The notes beneath the pieces were generated by a model that saw only the letters and a list, made by a program, of their open reading frames with translations, was not told the DNA's origin and made no database searches. Shown piece by piece: positions 8,496 to 15,627 of a stretch of 64,000 bases of DNA. The stretch is from Lentibacter sp. XHP0401 (GTDB lineage: Bacteria; Pseudomonadota; Alphaproteobacteria; Rhodobacterales; Rhodobacteraceae): assembly GCF_025751535.1 (NCBI RefSeq), contig NZ_JAOWLC010000001.1, forward strand, positions 248,001-312,000, in the 5' to 3' direction. The translations under genes and the position numbers were made by a program. Every line of letters begins with the position of its first letter. Position 1 is the first letter of the stretch.

Positions 8496-8524
8496 CGTGC
8501 ACCGGACGTGCACAAAGCGTGCAC
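8496..8524. repeat. Three CGTGCAC heptamers phased at 11 bases
   Basis: CGTGCAC occurs at 8496-8502, 8507-8513 and 8518-8524, each 11 bases from the next, with spacers CGGA and AAAG. One copy per DNA turn on one face of the helix looks like a cooperative binding site for a regulator. It lies in the secG upstream region between the two CtrA-like motifs. Confidence 0.5.
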
Positions 8525-8591
8525 CGCCTGAATCGTGGCTTTGTTAACGCAAAATTAGACACTGCAGCGCACGCAGGGGCGCGCGCGTTCA

Positions 8592-8987
8592 TTATTCGTC
8601 AACATCATCCATATCGGCCTGCCCCGAGAGGGTGCGGCGCACATGTGACCAGCTGAGGCCGATGCCGAGCACAAAGGAAAGCGCGACGATGGCGAGCCAT
8701 GTGTTGAGCGTCGGGTTTTCAAAACTGAGCCAGCCGTAATCGTAAAGCACCCAGAGGAGGGCGGCGACAAGCGCCAGCACAAGGCCCATGCCGAAAATAC
8801 CGATGGAGCGCAGCGTGGCGCGCAAATAGATAATGTAGCCGACGAGAAGCAGGAGGCCGAGCAGCACGGATAGCGCCATTTGCTCGCTCCAGTTTGCTTC
8901 GGCCCAGCGGGTGAAATTGTATTGTGTCGGATTGTAGGTGAGGCTGAGGAGACCGAAAGCCGCCCCGATGCGTAAAATAAAACCCAT
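8592..8987 (-). CDS. DUF6524-type small membrane protein
   Basis: This 131-residue hydrophobic protein has about four membrane helices: residues 1-15, AEQ-type segment MALSVLLGLLLLVGYIIYL near 38-56, IFGMGLVLALVAALLWVLYDYGWL near 65-88, and LAIVALSFVLGIGLSW near 98-113. It ends in an acidic tail (DMDDVDE). I chose the ATG at 8987 (MGFILRIGAA), which follows AGGGGCAA; the frame is open further upstream. The family is common in Rhodobacteraceae and, as far as I know, uncharacterised. It is followed by the motif-rich gap before secG. Confidence 0.7.
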   Translation of the reverse strand: MGFILRIGAAFGLLSLTYNPTQYNFTRWAEANWSEQMALSVLLGLLLLVGYIIYLRATLRSIGIFGMGLVLALVAALLWVLYDYGWLSFENPTLNTWLAIVALSFVLGIGLSWSHVRRTLSGQADMDDVDE

Positions 8988-9136
8988 AACAGTTGCCCCT
9001 CGTTTTTTTTGGTTTTGCCTTGTCGGGGCGCGTCTGTAAAGCACGGGTTTTTCGGGCAGATATGCTTTACCTATTGTGTGGGCAGGCCTAGCCTGTGGTT
9101 TGTTCCGGGTTGATCGGGTGATGAAGGGAGAATGCT

Positions 9137-9607
9137 ATGTCATGTGTTACGCTTGGTGCGCTGCGCGCGCTGGACAAGCCCGAGCTTGTGCACCGCCTGT
9201 CTATTCGGGCCGATCTTGGCGAGGCTGTCGAATTTGAGACCCGTCACGGGACCGGGCGTGCTGTCTTTCCGATAACGGGCGGACAAGTGCTGGGCGACGG
9301 GTTTGCAGGCGTTATCTTGCCCGGAGGGGCCGATTTTGCGCAGGCGTTGCCGGATGGGTCATATGAGATAGAGGCGCGGTATTGCATTCGGTTTGACGAT
9401 GGAACCCAGGTGATGATCACCAATGCGGGGCGGATGTATCCGCAGCCCGATGGCAGCTATAAGGGGCGCACACGGGCCGTATTTGAAGCGCCTGAAGGGG
9501 CCTTCGGGTGGCTGGATGACGGTGTCTTTTTTGGCGCGGCTCTGTCGGAGAGAGACGAGGACGCGCGCGTTTTTATCGAGATTTGGCAGGCGCCTGTGAG
9601 CGCTTAA
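9137..9607 (+). CDS. DUF3237 family protein
   Basis: This 156-residue protein fits DUF3237: RLSIRADLGEAVEFETRHG, then the hallmark FPITGGQVLGDGF with GVILPGGADFA (about 52-75) and YEIEARYCIRFDDGTQVMI. The fold is a beta-barrel and no reaction is established. GGGAG precedes the ATG. It begins the plus-strand block, about 150 bases from the divergent DUF6524 gene, and ends 56 bases before the DUF6614 gene. Confidence 0.75.
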   Translation: MSCVTLGALRALDKPELVHRLSIRADLGEAVEFETRHGTGRAVFPITGGQVLGDGFAGVILPGGADFAQALPDGSYEIEARYCIRFDDGTQVMITNAGRMYPQPDGSYKGRTRAVFEAPEGAFGWLDDGVFFGAALSERDEDARVFIEIWQAPVSA

Positions 9608-9663
9608 GGCTTTGGTAGTTAATGAGTGTCATGATGGGGCTGTCATATTGTCTGAGGCTGCCC

Positions 9664-10014
9664 ATGAACCTGTATCACTGCTCGATTGATCTGCGCGACA
9701 CAGCCAAGGCGCTGGCGTTTGCCGCTGCTGTGGAGGCCTGGATGGGGCATTTGCAGGCGGCTGGTGTTATTGTGGCCTGGCGCCTGTGCCGCCGAAAGCT
9801 TGGCTTTGGCGCGCCGCAATCGCGCGACTTTCTGCTTGAGATCGAAGTCAAGGATATGACCCAGCTTGATCAGGCGTTTCGCTATGCGGGGCGGGCCGAC
9901 GAGATGGTCGAGCGGCTTTACACCACGGTGCACCAGATGGTCGGGCAGGCCGATGTGGCGCTTTACCGCCCGTTTCCCGACCCCGAGCGCGCAGAAAGGA
10001 TGGCGCTTATATGA
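9664..10014 (+). CDS. DUF6614-like small protein
   Basis: This 116-residue soluble protein starts MNLYHCSIDLRDTAKALAFAAAVEAW and ends ADVALYRPFPDPERAE. The layout suggests a ferredoxin-like fold carrying a conserved aromatic-histidine start. I chose the ATG at 9664 rather than 9622 because similarity to the family begins there. I recognise the family only as a conserved protein of marine Rhodobacteraceae; no function can be assigned. Confidence 0.65.
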   Translation: MNLYHCSIDLRDTAKALAFAAAVEAWMGHLQAAGVIVAWRLCRRKLGFGAPQSRDFLLEIEVKDMTQLDQAFRYAGRADEMVERLYTTVHQMVGQADVALYRPFPDPERAERMALI

Positions 10015-10121
10015 AGAGAGAGCCCTTGATTTGAGAGGTTTACGCCGGATTGCTCCCGCTCAGATGAGCGCTGCGGCGAATTTGCAGTTTCGTCTGCGCC
10101 AAGCTGCGTATATACGAGCGC

Positions 10122-10139
10122 GGGTTTGACCTGAAACCC
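10122..10139 (+). promoter_or_regulatory. Small hairpin in the purA upstream region
   Basis: GGGTTT and AAACCC form a 6-bp stem with a 6-base loop about 36 bases before the purA start. Just downstream, CATCGGAAA and CATCGGGAAA form a near direct repeat. This could be an operator or an mRNA hairpin near the ribosome-binding site. I recognise no known riboswitch. Confidence 0.3.
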
Positions 10140-10174
10140 ATCGGAAAACTCATCGGGAAATTTGAGGGGCTAAA

Positions 10175-11470
10175 ATGGCGAATGTAGTGGTTGTCGGCGC
10201 ACAATGGGGCGACGAAGGCAAAGGCAAGATTGTGGACTGGCTGTCTGAGCGCGCAGATGTGATTGCGCGCTTTCAGGGCGGGCACAATGCGGGCCATACG
10301 CTTGTCATTGATGGCAAGGTTTACAAGCTGAATGCGCTGCCTTCGGGTGTTGTGCGCGGCGGGAAGCTAAGTGTGATCGGCAACGGTGTGGTGCTGGACC
10401 CCTGGCATTTGGTGAAAGAGATTGCCTCGATCCGCGAGCAGGGGGTCGAGATCAGCCCCGAGAGCCTGATGATTGCCGAAAACGCGCCGCTTATTTTGCC
10501 GATTCACGGGGAACTGGACCGCGCGCGCGAGGAAGCGTCGAGCAAAGGCACGAAGATTGGCACGACAGGGCGGGGCATTGGCCCATGTTATGAAGACAAA
10601 GTGGGCCGCCGTGCTGTGCGTGTTGCGGACCTTGCTGATGAGGCCACACTGATCGCGCGGGTGGACCGTGCGCTTCAGCACCATGACCCGCTGCGCAAGG
10701 GCCTCGGGATTGAACCTGTGGACCGTGACGGGCTGATTGCTGCGCTCAAAGAGATTGCGCCGCAGATTTTGCCTTATGCCGCGCCCGTCTGGAAAGTGCT
10801 CAACGAGAAGCGCCGCGCCGGCAAGCGGATTTTGTTTGAGGGCGCTCAGGGCGCGCTTCTGGACATCGACTTCGGGACATATCCTTTTGTGACCTCCTCC
10901 AACGTGATTGCGGGGCAGGCAGCAACGGGTGTGGGCCTTGGGCCGAACGCGATTGATTATGTGCTGGGGATTGTGAAGGCCTACACCACGCGTGTGGGTG
11001 AAGGGCCTTTCCCGACCGAGCTTGACGATGATGACGGGCAGCGCCTTGGCGAGCGGGGCCGCGAGTTTGGCACAGTGACGGGGCGCAAACGGCGCTGCGG
11101 CTGGTTTGATGCGGCTCTGGTGCGCCAGACCTGTGCGACAAGCGGCGTGACCGGTATTTCACTGACCAAGCTGGATGTGCTCGACGGGTTCGAGACGCTG
11201 AAAATCTGTGTGGGCTACGAGCTTGACGGAAAGCGGATGGATTATCTGCCCACGGCGGCGGATGCACAGGCGCGTTGCACACCGGTTTATGAGGAAATGA
11301 AGGGCTGGAGCGAGAGCACCGAGGGCGCGCGCTCCTGGGCGGATTTGCCGGCGGAGGCGATTAAATATGTGCGCCGTGTGGAAGAGCTGATCGAATGTCC
11401 TGTCGCGCTGTTGAGCACGAGCCCCGAGCGGGAGGATACGATCCTTGTCACTGACCCGTTTGTGGACTGA
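10175..11470 (+). CDS. purA: Adenylosuccinate synthetase
   Basis: This 431-residue GTP-dependent enzyme joins IMP and aspartate to make adenylosuccinate, the committed step to AMP. It starts [22 protein letters not shown] with the P-loop-like GDEGKGK and catalytic aspartate. It then has GGHNAGHT near residue 40, [13 protein letters not shown] near 130, and [10 protein letters not shown] with GEGPFPTEL near 240-285. Length and motifs are normal. TGAGGGG precedes the ATG. Its stop is 2 bases before the next gene, so the DUF2842 gene is probably co-transcribed. Confidence 0.97.
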   Translation: MANVVVVGAQWGDEGKGKIVDWLSERADVIARFQGGHNAGHTLVIDGKVYKLNALPSGVVRGGKLSVIGNGVVLDPWHLVKEIASIREQGVEISPESLMIAENAPLILPIHGELDRAREEASSKGTKIGTTGRGIGPCYEDKVGRRAVRVADLADEATLIARVDRALQHHDPLRKGLGIEPVDRDGLIAALKEIAPQILPYAAPVWKVLNEKRRAGKRILFEGAQGALLDIDFGTYPFVTSSNVIAGQAATGVGLGPNAIDYVLGIVKAYTTRVGEGPFPTELDDDDGQRLGERGREFGTVTGRKRRCGWFDAALVRQTCATSGVTGISLTKLDVLDGFETLKICVGYELDGKRMDYLPTAADAQARCTPVYEEMKGWSESTEGARSWADLPAEAIKYVRRVEELIECPVALLSTSPEREDTILVTDPFVD

Positions 11471-11472
11471 GG

Positions 11473-11724
11473 GTGATGTTTGATAACCTGAGTTTCAAGG
11501 CGCGCCGCTGGTTGGCTTTGCTGGTGCTGGTTGTGGGCATGCCGCTTTATATTGTGGTCTGCGTTACGGTTGTGAACCGGTTGGAGCGGCCACCGTTGCT
11601 GCTTGAACTGGTGATCTATGTTGCGCTGGGTCTGGTCTGGATTTTTCCCTTCAAGGGGCTGTTCAAGGGGATTGGCAAGCCTGACCCCGATGCGCCACCT
11701 GTAACATGGGATGACGAACGCTAA
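11473..11724 (+). CDS. DUF2842 small membrane protein
   Basis: This 83-residue protein has two membrane helices (WLALLVLVVGMPLYIVVCVTVV near 13-34 and LLELVIYVALGLVWIFPF near 43-60) and ends in a proline- and aspartate-rich tail. The pattern FKARRW...GLVWIFPFKGLFKGIGKPDP is typical of DUF2842, a family of alphaproteobacterial inner-membrane proteins of unknown role. It starts 2 bases after purA and is followed by a strong hairpin at 11754-11787. Confidence 0.8.
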   Translation: MMFDNLSFKARRWLALLVLVVGMPLYIVVCVTVVNRLERPPLLLELVIYVALGLVWIFPFKGLFKGIGKPDPDAPPVTWDDER

Positions 11725-11753
11725 TATTTGCGCTGCCTTCGGCATCGCCACGG

Positions 11754-11787
11754 GGGCGGGAGCGGACCTGACGGCCCGCTCCCGCCC
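11754..11787 (+). terminator. Strong GC hairpin after purA-DUF2842
   Basis: A perfect 12-bp stem (GGGCGGGAGCGG / CCGCTCCCGCCC) surrounds a 10-base loop, 30 bases after the DUF2842 stop. The following bases (TTGGTGGTTT) are only partly T-rich, so this may be a weak intrinsic terminator or a 3'-end stabiliser. Confidence 0.6.
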
Positions 11788-11933
11788 TTGGTGGTTTATC
11801 TGCGCTGATGGTGCATTCGGCCAAGGGGGGATGGATATTTACAGCAAGAAAAAAGGGCTTCCGGTTGCCGCGGCTCGCGGCACTTGATCCGGAGCGCTTG
11901 CGAGGGGGCTGCGTGGCTGCTAAGGCTGCGCAA

Positions 11934-11954
11934 ATCCGATGAATTCTATCGGAT
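11934..11954. promoter_or_regulatory. Inverted repeat before the orphan ABC ATPase gene
   Basis: ATCCGAT and ATCGGAT are 7-bp inverted arms around GAATTCT, ending 33 bases before the GTG at 11988. The position suits an operator or a 5' mRNA hairpin. The rest of the 263-base gap (11725-11987) holds the terminator, a GC hairpin at 11867-11881 and a degenerate dispersed-repeat fragment. Confidence 0.45.
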
Positions 11955-11987
11955 ACCCTATTGGGCAGGATCACAAGAGGCAGTTTC

Positions 11988-13073
11988 GTGACGCAGCTTA
12001 CGCCGAGGCTTGAAGTTAGAAATCTGAAGCGCGCCTTTGACGGGCGGGTTGTTGTTGATGATGTGTCGCTGAGTATTCAGCCGGGGCAGGTGACCTGCCT
12101 TTTGGGGCCGTCCGGCTGCGGAAAATCCACCACTCTCAGGATGATTGCCGGTGTCGATATGCAGGACAGCGGCGAGATTTATGTCGATGGCAATCTGATC
12201 TGCGACACGGTGTTTCGCATTCCGCCGGAGCGGCGGCACACGGGGCTGATGTTTCAGGATTTTGCGCTGTTCCCGCATTTGAGTGTAGCCGAGAACGTGG
12301 CCTTCGGGCTGAGCGGATCACGGCAGGACAAGACGGCGCGGGTGCGCGAGCTTTTGGCGCGGGTCGGGCTGGCGCGGTTTGAAGACAGCTATCCGCATGA
12401 GCTTTCGGGCGGGGAGCAGCAGCGGGTGGCGCTGGCGCGCGCCCTTGCGCCACGGCCGCGGCTGATGTTGATGGACGAGCCGTTTTCGGGCCTCGACAAC
12501 CGCTTGCGTGACGAGATACGCGACGAGACGCTGGATGTGCTCAAGCAGGAAGACACAGGCGTTTTGCTTGTGACGCACGAGCCTGACGAGGCGATGCGCA
12601 TGGCCGACGAGATTGCGCTGATGCGGCGTGGGCGGATTGTGCAGCGCGGGGCGCCCTACAATATTTACAACGCACCGGTGGATAAAGAAGCTGTTGGTTT
12701 TTTTAGCGATATCAATGTGATACACGGCACTGTGCGCGGGGCTTTGACGGATACGCCGTTTGGCCAGTTTCTTGCGCCGGGCGTGCCTGACGGGCAGGAT
12801 GTTGAAATTGTGATCCGTCCGCAGCACTTTAAAATCGACTTTGACCGCGACGGGCGCGGCCCGAACCCGACCGCTGAAGACGGCACGGCGGCGCGCGGTG
12901 TCGTCGAGCGGGCGCGCTTTATGGGCAACGAGAGCCTCGTCGAGTTTCGCATGGATCATGACGGGTCAAAACTCAGGGTGACGGTCCCGAATGTGTTTTT
13001 GCCCAGTGTTGGCAAGGCGCTTTGGCTGACGATCCGCCGCGACCGCTGTTTTGTGTTTCCCAAATCTGCATGA
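11988..13073 (+). CDS. ABC transporter ATP-binding protein, FbpC/PotA type, orphan
   Basis: This 361-residue ATPase has Walker A GPSGCGKST (about 44-52), Q-loop MFQDFALFPHLSVAENVAFGL, signature LSGGEQQRVALARAL (about 139), Walker B LMLMDEPFSGLD and switch histidine VTHE. A C-terminal regulatory domain follows from about residue 250. The arrangement matches ferric-iron, polyamine or sulfate importers. No permease or binding protein is adjacent. I chose the GTG at 11988 after AGAGG; the frame is open back to a TTG at 11961. The stop overlaps cobK as ATGA. Confidence 0.85.
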   Translation: MTQLTPRLEVRNLKRAFDGRVVVDDVSLSIQPGQVTCLLGPSGCGKSTTLRMIAGVDMQDSGEIYVDGNLICDTVFRIPPERRHTGLMFQDFALFPHLSVAENVAFGLSGSRQDKTARVRELLARVGLARFEDSYPHELSGGEQQRVALARALAPRPRLMLMDEPFSGLDNRLRDEIRDETLDVLKQEDTGVLLVTHEPDEAMRMADEIALMRRGRIVQRGAPYNIYNAPVDKEAVGFFSDINVIHGTVRGALTDTPFGQFLAPGVPDGQDVEIVIRPQHFKIDFDRDGRGPNPTAEDGTAARGVVERARFMGNESLVEFRMDHDGSKLRVTVPNVFLPSVGKALWLTIRRDRCFVFPKSA

Positions 13074-13807
13074 CGCGGCTGTTGCTTTTGGCAGGAGCGG
13101 GCGAGACGCGGGAGATTGCGGCAGGGCTGGCCGCACGCGGGCGCGATGCTGTCGCTTCTTTTGAAGGCTCTGCACGGTTTGCGGGCAAGATTCCTCTGCC
13201 ACAGCGTGTAGGCGGCTTTGGCGGGGATGCCGGGTTTGAGCGCTATCTGGAGAGTGAGACTATCGGCGCGGTGCTGGATGTGACCCATCCTTTTGCCGAG
13301 GCGGTGAGTGCGCGCTCGGCGCGGATATGCAAGGCGCTGGGCATTCCATATGCAATGGTTTTGCGGCCGGAATGGGCGCCTGAAGAGGGTGACACCTGGG
13401 TGATGCTGGACAGCGAAGCCGGAGCGGCGGAGCACATTCCGCAAGGCTCGACCGTGTTTGTGGCCACGGGACGGGGCGGCTTGCGGGGCTTTGCCAACCT
13501 GAAGGATTGCGAGGTGATTGCGCGTCGGCTTGGGGGGGAGCCTGAAGACTTTCCCTTTGAAGGTGGGCGCTTTTTGCAAGGAGATGGGCCTTTTAGCGTG
13601 GCTGAGGAAGAGGCGCTTTTTCGCGAACTTGGCGTTGACTGGCTTGTCGTGAAAAATGCGGGCGGCGCGGGCGCGCGGCCCAAATTGCAAGCGGCGCGCA
13701 AGCTTGGCATCCCTGTCGGGATGATCAGGCGGCCAAGGCCGCTTGAAGGTGTGACGCTTGTGGGCACGGCTCAAGAAGCGCTGGACTGGGCGGATGCGCA
13801 TGGATGA
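13070..13807 (+). CDS. cobK: Precorrin-6A / cobalt-precorrin-6A reductase
   Basis: This 245-residue enzyme reduces precorrin-6A during cobalamin biosynthesis. Visible family motifs are LLLAGAGETREIAAGL at the N-terminus, VLDVTHPFAEAVSARSARIC near 62-81, VATGRGGLRGF near 130, and LVVKNAGGAGARPKLQAARKLGIPV followed by IRRP near the C-terminus. The start overlaps the upstream ABC ATPase stop by 4 bases. No other cobalamin gene is in the window, so cobK is separate from any main cob cluster here. Confidence 0.88.
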   Translation: MTRLLLLAGAGETREIAAGLAARGRDAVASFEGSARFAGKIPLPQRVGGFGGDAGFERYLESETIGAVLDVTHPFAEAVSARSARICKALGIPYAMVLRPEWAPEEGDTWVMLDSEAGAAEHIPQGSTVFVATGRGGLRGFANLKDCEVIARRLGGEPEDFPFEGGRFLQGDGPFSVAEEEALFRELGVDWLVVKNAGGAGARPKLQAARKLGIPVGMIRRPRPLEGVTLVGTAQEALDWADAHG

Positions 13808-14429
13808 GCGGGTTATCGTTGGGCCTGACTGCGTGGCCGAGGGGGTGGCCTGGCTTTGTGCCAAAGACGAGAAGCTGGCCGAGGCCTACCAGCTTACGGG
13901 GCCGCTGCCTTTGCGGCTGAAGCCTGAAGGGTTTGCCGAACTTTTGAGCGCTATTGTGAGCCAGCAGGTGAGCGTGGCCAGTGCGCGCGCGATTTGGGGG
14001 CGATTGGTTGAGGCGGGCTGTGACAGGGCCGAGAGCGTTGAGGCGCTGAGCGAGGAGGGCTTGCGCGCATTGGGGCTGAGCCGCCAGAAAGCGGTGTATG
14101 CCAAAGCGCTGGCTGAGGCGCGGATTGATTATGACGCTTTGCGGGATGTGCCGAGCGATGAGGTGATCAGGCGGCTTGTGGCGGTGAAGGGCATCGGCAC
14201 ATGGACCGGCGAGATTTATGCGATGTTCAGCCTCGGGCGTGCGGATGTGTTTGCCTGCGGTGACCTTGCGCTTCAGGAGGCGGCGCGCGTGCTTTACAGG
14301 CTTAACGAGCGCCCGAAAGAGCGAATGATGCGCGAGATGGCCGAGATGTGGGCGCCATGGCGAGCGGTTGCGGCGCGGCTGCTCTGGGCCTATTACAAAG
14401 AAATCAAACACCGTGAGGGAATCTTATGA
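13800..14429 (+). CDS. DNA-3-methyladenine glycosylase II-type (AlkA-like) base-excision enzyme
   Basis: This 209-residue protein has the helix-hairpin-helix-GPD glycosylase fold. FAELLSAIVSQQVSVASARAIWGRL lies near 43-67, the HhH motif LVAVKGIGTWTGEIYAM near 123-140 and the catalytic aspartate in LGRADVFACGDLAL near 147. It removes alkylated bases from DNA. It overlaps the end of cobK, and its own stop overlaps the next gene by 4 bases. An in-frame ATG at 13794 is an equally plausible start. It lacks the N-terminal domain of E. coli AlkA, as short bacterial forms do. Confidence 0.85.
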   Translation: MDERVIVGPDCVAEGVAWLCAKDEKLAEAYQLTGPLPLRLKPEGFAELLSAIVSQQVSVASARAIWGRLVEAGCDRAESVEALSEEGLRALGLSRQKAVYAKALAEARIDYDALRDVPSDEVIRRLVAVKGIGTWTGEIYAMFSLGRADVFACGDLALQEAARVLYRLNERPKERMMREMAEMWAPWRAVAARLLWAYYKEIKHREGIL

Positions 14430-15091
14430 CACGCGCATTGCAAGCCAGCCGAAAAGAGCCTGTTTCGGGGACCATCCGTTCTGTTGTGGTTTTCCTGCAT
14501 GGATACGGGGCCAACGGAGCTGATTTACTTGGTCTGGCCGACCCATTGGGCGAGCATTTGCCGGATACGCTGTTTATTGCGCCCGATGCGCCAGAGGATT
14601 GCGCGGGCGCGCCTATGGGCTTTCAGTGGTTTCCGATCCCTTGGATTGATGGGTCATCAGAAGAAGAATCAGAACGCGGGATGCGTGCGGCTGTGGATGA
14701 CTTGAATGCATTTCTCGACGGGGTGTTGGTGGATGAAGACTTGCTGCCCGAGCAGATGGTGCTGTTTGGCTTTAGCCAGGGCACGATGATGGCGCTGGAA
14801 GTCGCACCGCGCCGTGAAGACGAGTTGGCGGGGATTGTCGCATTTTCGGGCCGTTTGCTGGCGCCTGAGGGGCTTGTTGACGAGGCGGTGAGCAAGCCGC
14901 CCATTCTGTTGGTGCATGGCGATGAAGACGATGTTGTGCCGCCCCAGAGCTTGCCCGAAGCGGCGGAAGCGCTGCAAAAAGCAGGCTTCAAAGAAGTCTA
15001 TGCGCATATCATGAAAGGCACGGGGCATGGCATTGCACCTGACGGACTTTCTGTGGCGCTTGCGTTTATGCGCGATAAGGTCGGCTTCTAA
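14426..15091 (+). CDS. Alpha/beta hydrolase, carboxylesterase/phospholipase family
   Basis: This 221-residue protein is a compact esterase of the carboxylesterase/thioesterase type: VVFLHGYGANGADLLGLA near the start, the nucleophile elbow LFGFSQGTMMALE (serine about residue 115), the aspartate in LLVHGDEDDVVP and the histidine in GTGHGIAPDG. The catalytic triad is complete. There is no signal peptide, so it is cytoplasmic. It is joined to the DNA glycosylase gene by an ATGA overlap. It is the last gene before the gene transfer agent cluster. Confidence 0.88.
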   Translation: MTRALQASRKEPVSGTIRSVVVFLHGYGANGADLLGLADPLGEHLPDTLFIAPDAPEDCAGAPMGFQWFPIPWIDGSSEEESERGMRAAVDDLNAFLDGVLVDEDLLPEQMVLFGFSQGTMMALEVAPRREDELAGIVAFSGRLLAPEGLVDEAVSKPPILLVHGDEDDVVPPQSLPEAAEALQKAGFKEVYAHIMKGTGHGIAPDGLSVALAFMRDKVGF

Positions 15092-15111
15092 GCCACTGAT
15101 TTAGAATAAAC

Positions 15112-15126
15112 TTAAGATTTTATTAA
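15112..15126. promoter_or_regulatory. CtrA-like box TTAA-N7-TTAA upstream of the GTA cluster
   Basis: TTAA, seven bases (GATTTTA) and TTAA followed by C give a perfect match to the CtrA consensus, about 137 bases before the first GTA codon. CtrA is known to be needed for GTA expression in Rhodobacterales. Immediately downstream, 15129-15145 is a hairpin with arms CGAGCG/CGCTCG. No other gene start lies in this gap, so the site most likely serves the GTA promoter. Confidence 0.6.
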
Positions 15127-15262
15127 CTCGAGCGTTCGGCGCTCGGGCAAGTGCGTTTACGCGCGCATTCTGCCTCGCTAGCGTTTGGGGGCAGACAGAA
15201 CCTCCGTGCTTTGCGGGGGGATCATGTCGGGCGGAGGCAGACCCACATGAGGCGAACATCAT

Positions 15263-15445
15263 ATGAGCAAACACGTCCCGAATGCTGCGGGCTCGAGCAT
15301 CACTCAGAGCTTGGGCCAGTCTGTTACGGCACTCGTTCACGAAATCACCCGATTGAAACACGATCTCACGGCGCTGAGGGCGCGGCTGAATGCGGATGCG
15401 GAGAGTTTGCCCCCCGCGAGATGCTGCTGTGCCTCGAAGATGTAG
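15263..15445 (+). CDS. GTA g1 (small terminase), N-terminal piece
   Basis: This 60-codon reading frame opens the gene transfer agent cluster. It starts MSKHVPNAAGSSITQ and has a helical, coiled-coil-like stretch TALVHEITRLKHDLTALRARL (about 22-42), as expected for the DNA-binding/oligomerising half of the GTA small terminase (gp1). After SLPP, at the C6 run 15410-15415, the frame becomes nonsense-like (ARCCCASKM) and stops. The natural continuation, REMLLCLEDVAQW, is in the -1 frame. A deleted base, a sequencing error or a programmed slip would all explain it; a joined product would be about 121 residues. Confidence 0.65.
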   Translation: MSKHVPNAAGSSITQSLGQSVTALVHEITRLKHDLTALRARLNADAESLPPARCCCASKM

Positions 15446-15627
15446 CGCAGTGGATGGGGATCGCTACGGAAATGGAGCACAGTTATGAGAAGCAATCCAA
15501 GAACACCCGCAGCGGCGGACGCGAACGCAGCCTTGATCTTGAGGCAGCGCGCCTTAGCATCGGCGGCAAGCTGGATCGCCTCAGAGCCGCCGCAGGTGCA
15601 GAGCGCGTTTCTGAGCTCGTTGAGTGA
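15421..15627 (+). CDS. GTA g1 (small terminase), C-terminal piece in the -1 frame
   Basis: From the ATG at 15421 this frame encodes 68 residues. VAQWMGIATEMEHSYEKQSKN and LDLEAARLSIGGKLDRLRAA resemble the C-terminal half of GTA gp1, as I remember it from related genomes. In RcGTA the small terminase partners with the large terminase to package host DNA. The frame is open further upstream (from 15151), but that part does not look like protein. The stop lies within the start of the large-terminase gene. Whether this piece is translated alone, by frameshift, or not at all is unknown. Confidence 0.5.
   Translation: MLLCLEDVAQWMGIATEMEHSYEKQSKNTRSGGRERSLDLEAARLSIGGKLDRLRAAAGAERVSELVE

Noticed and set aside
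12956-13864. 302-codon minus-strand frame opposite cobK
   Set aside because: No recognisable domain, extreme basic composition, and cobK is coupled to its neighbours on the plus strand.
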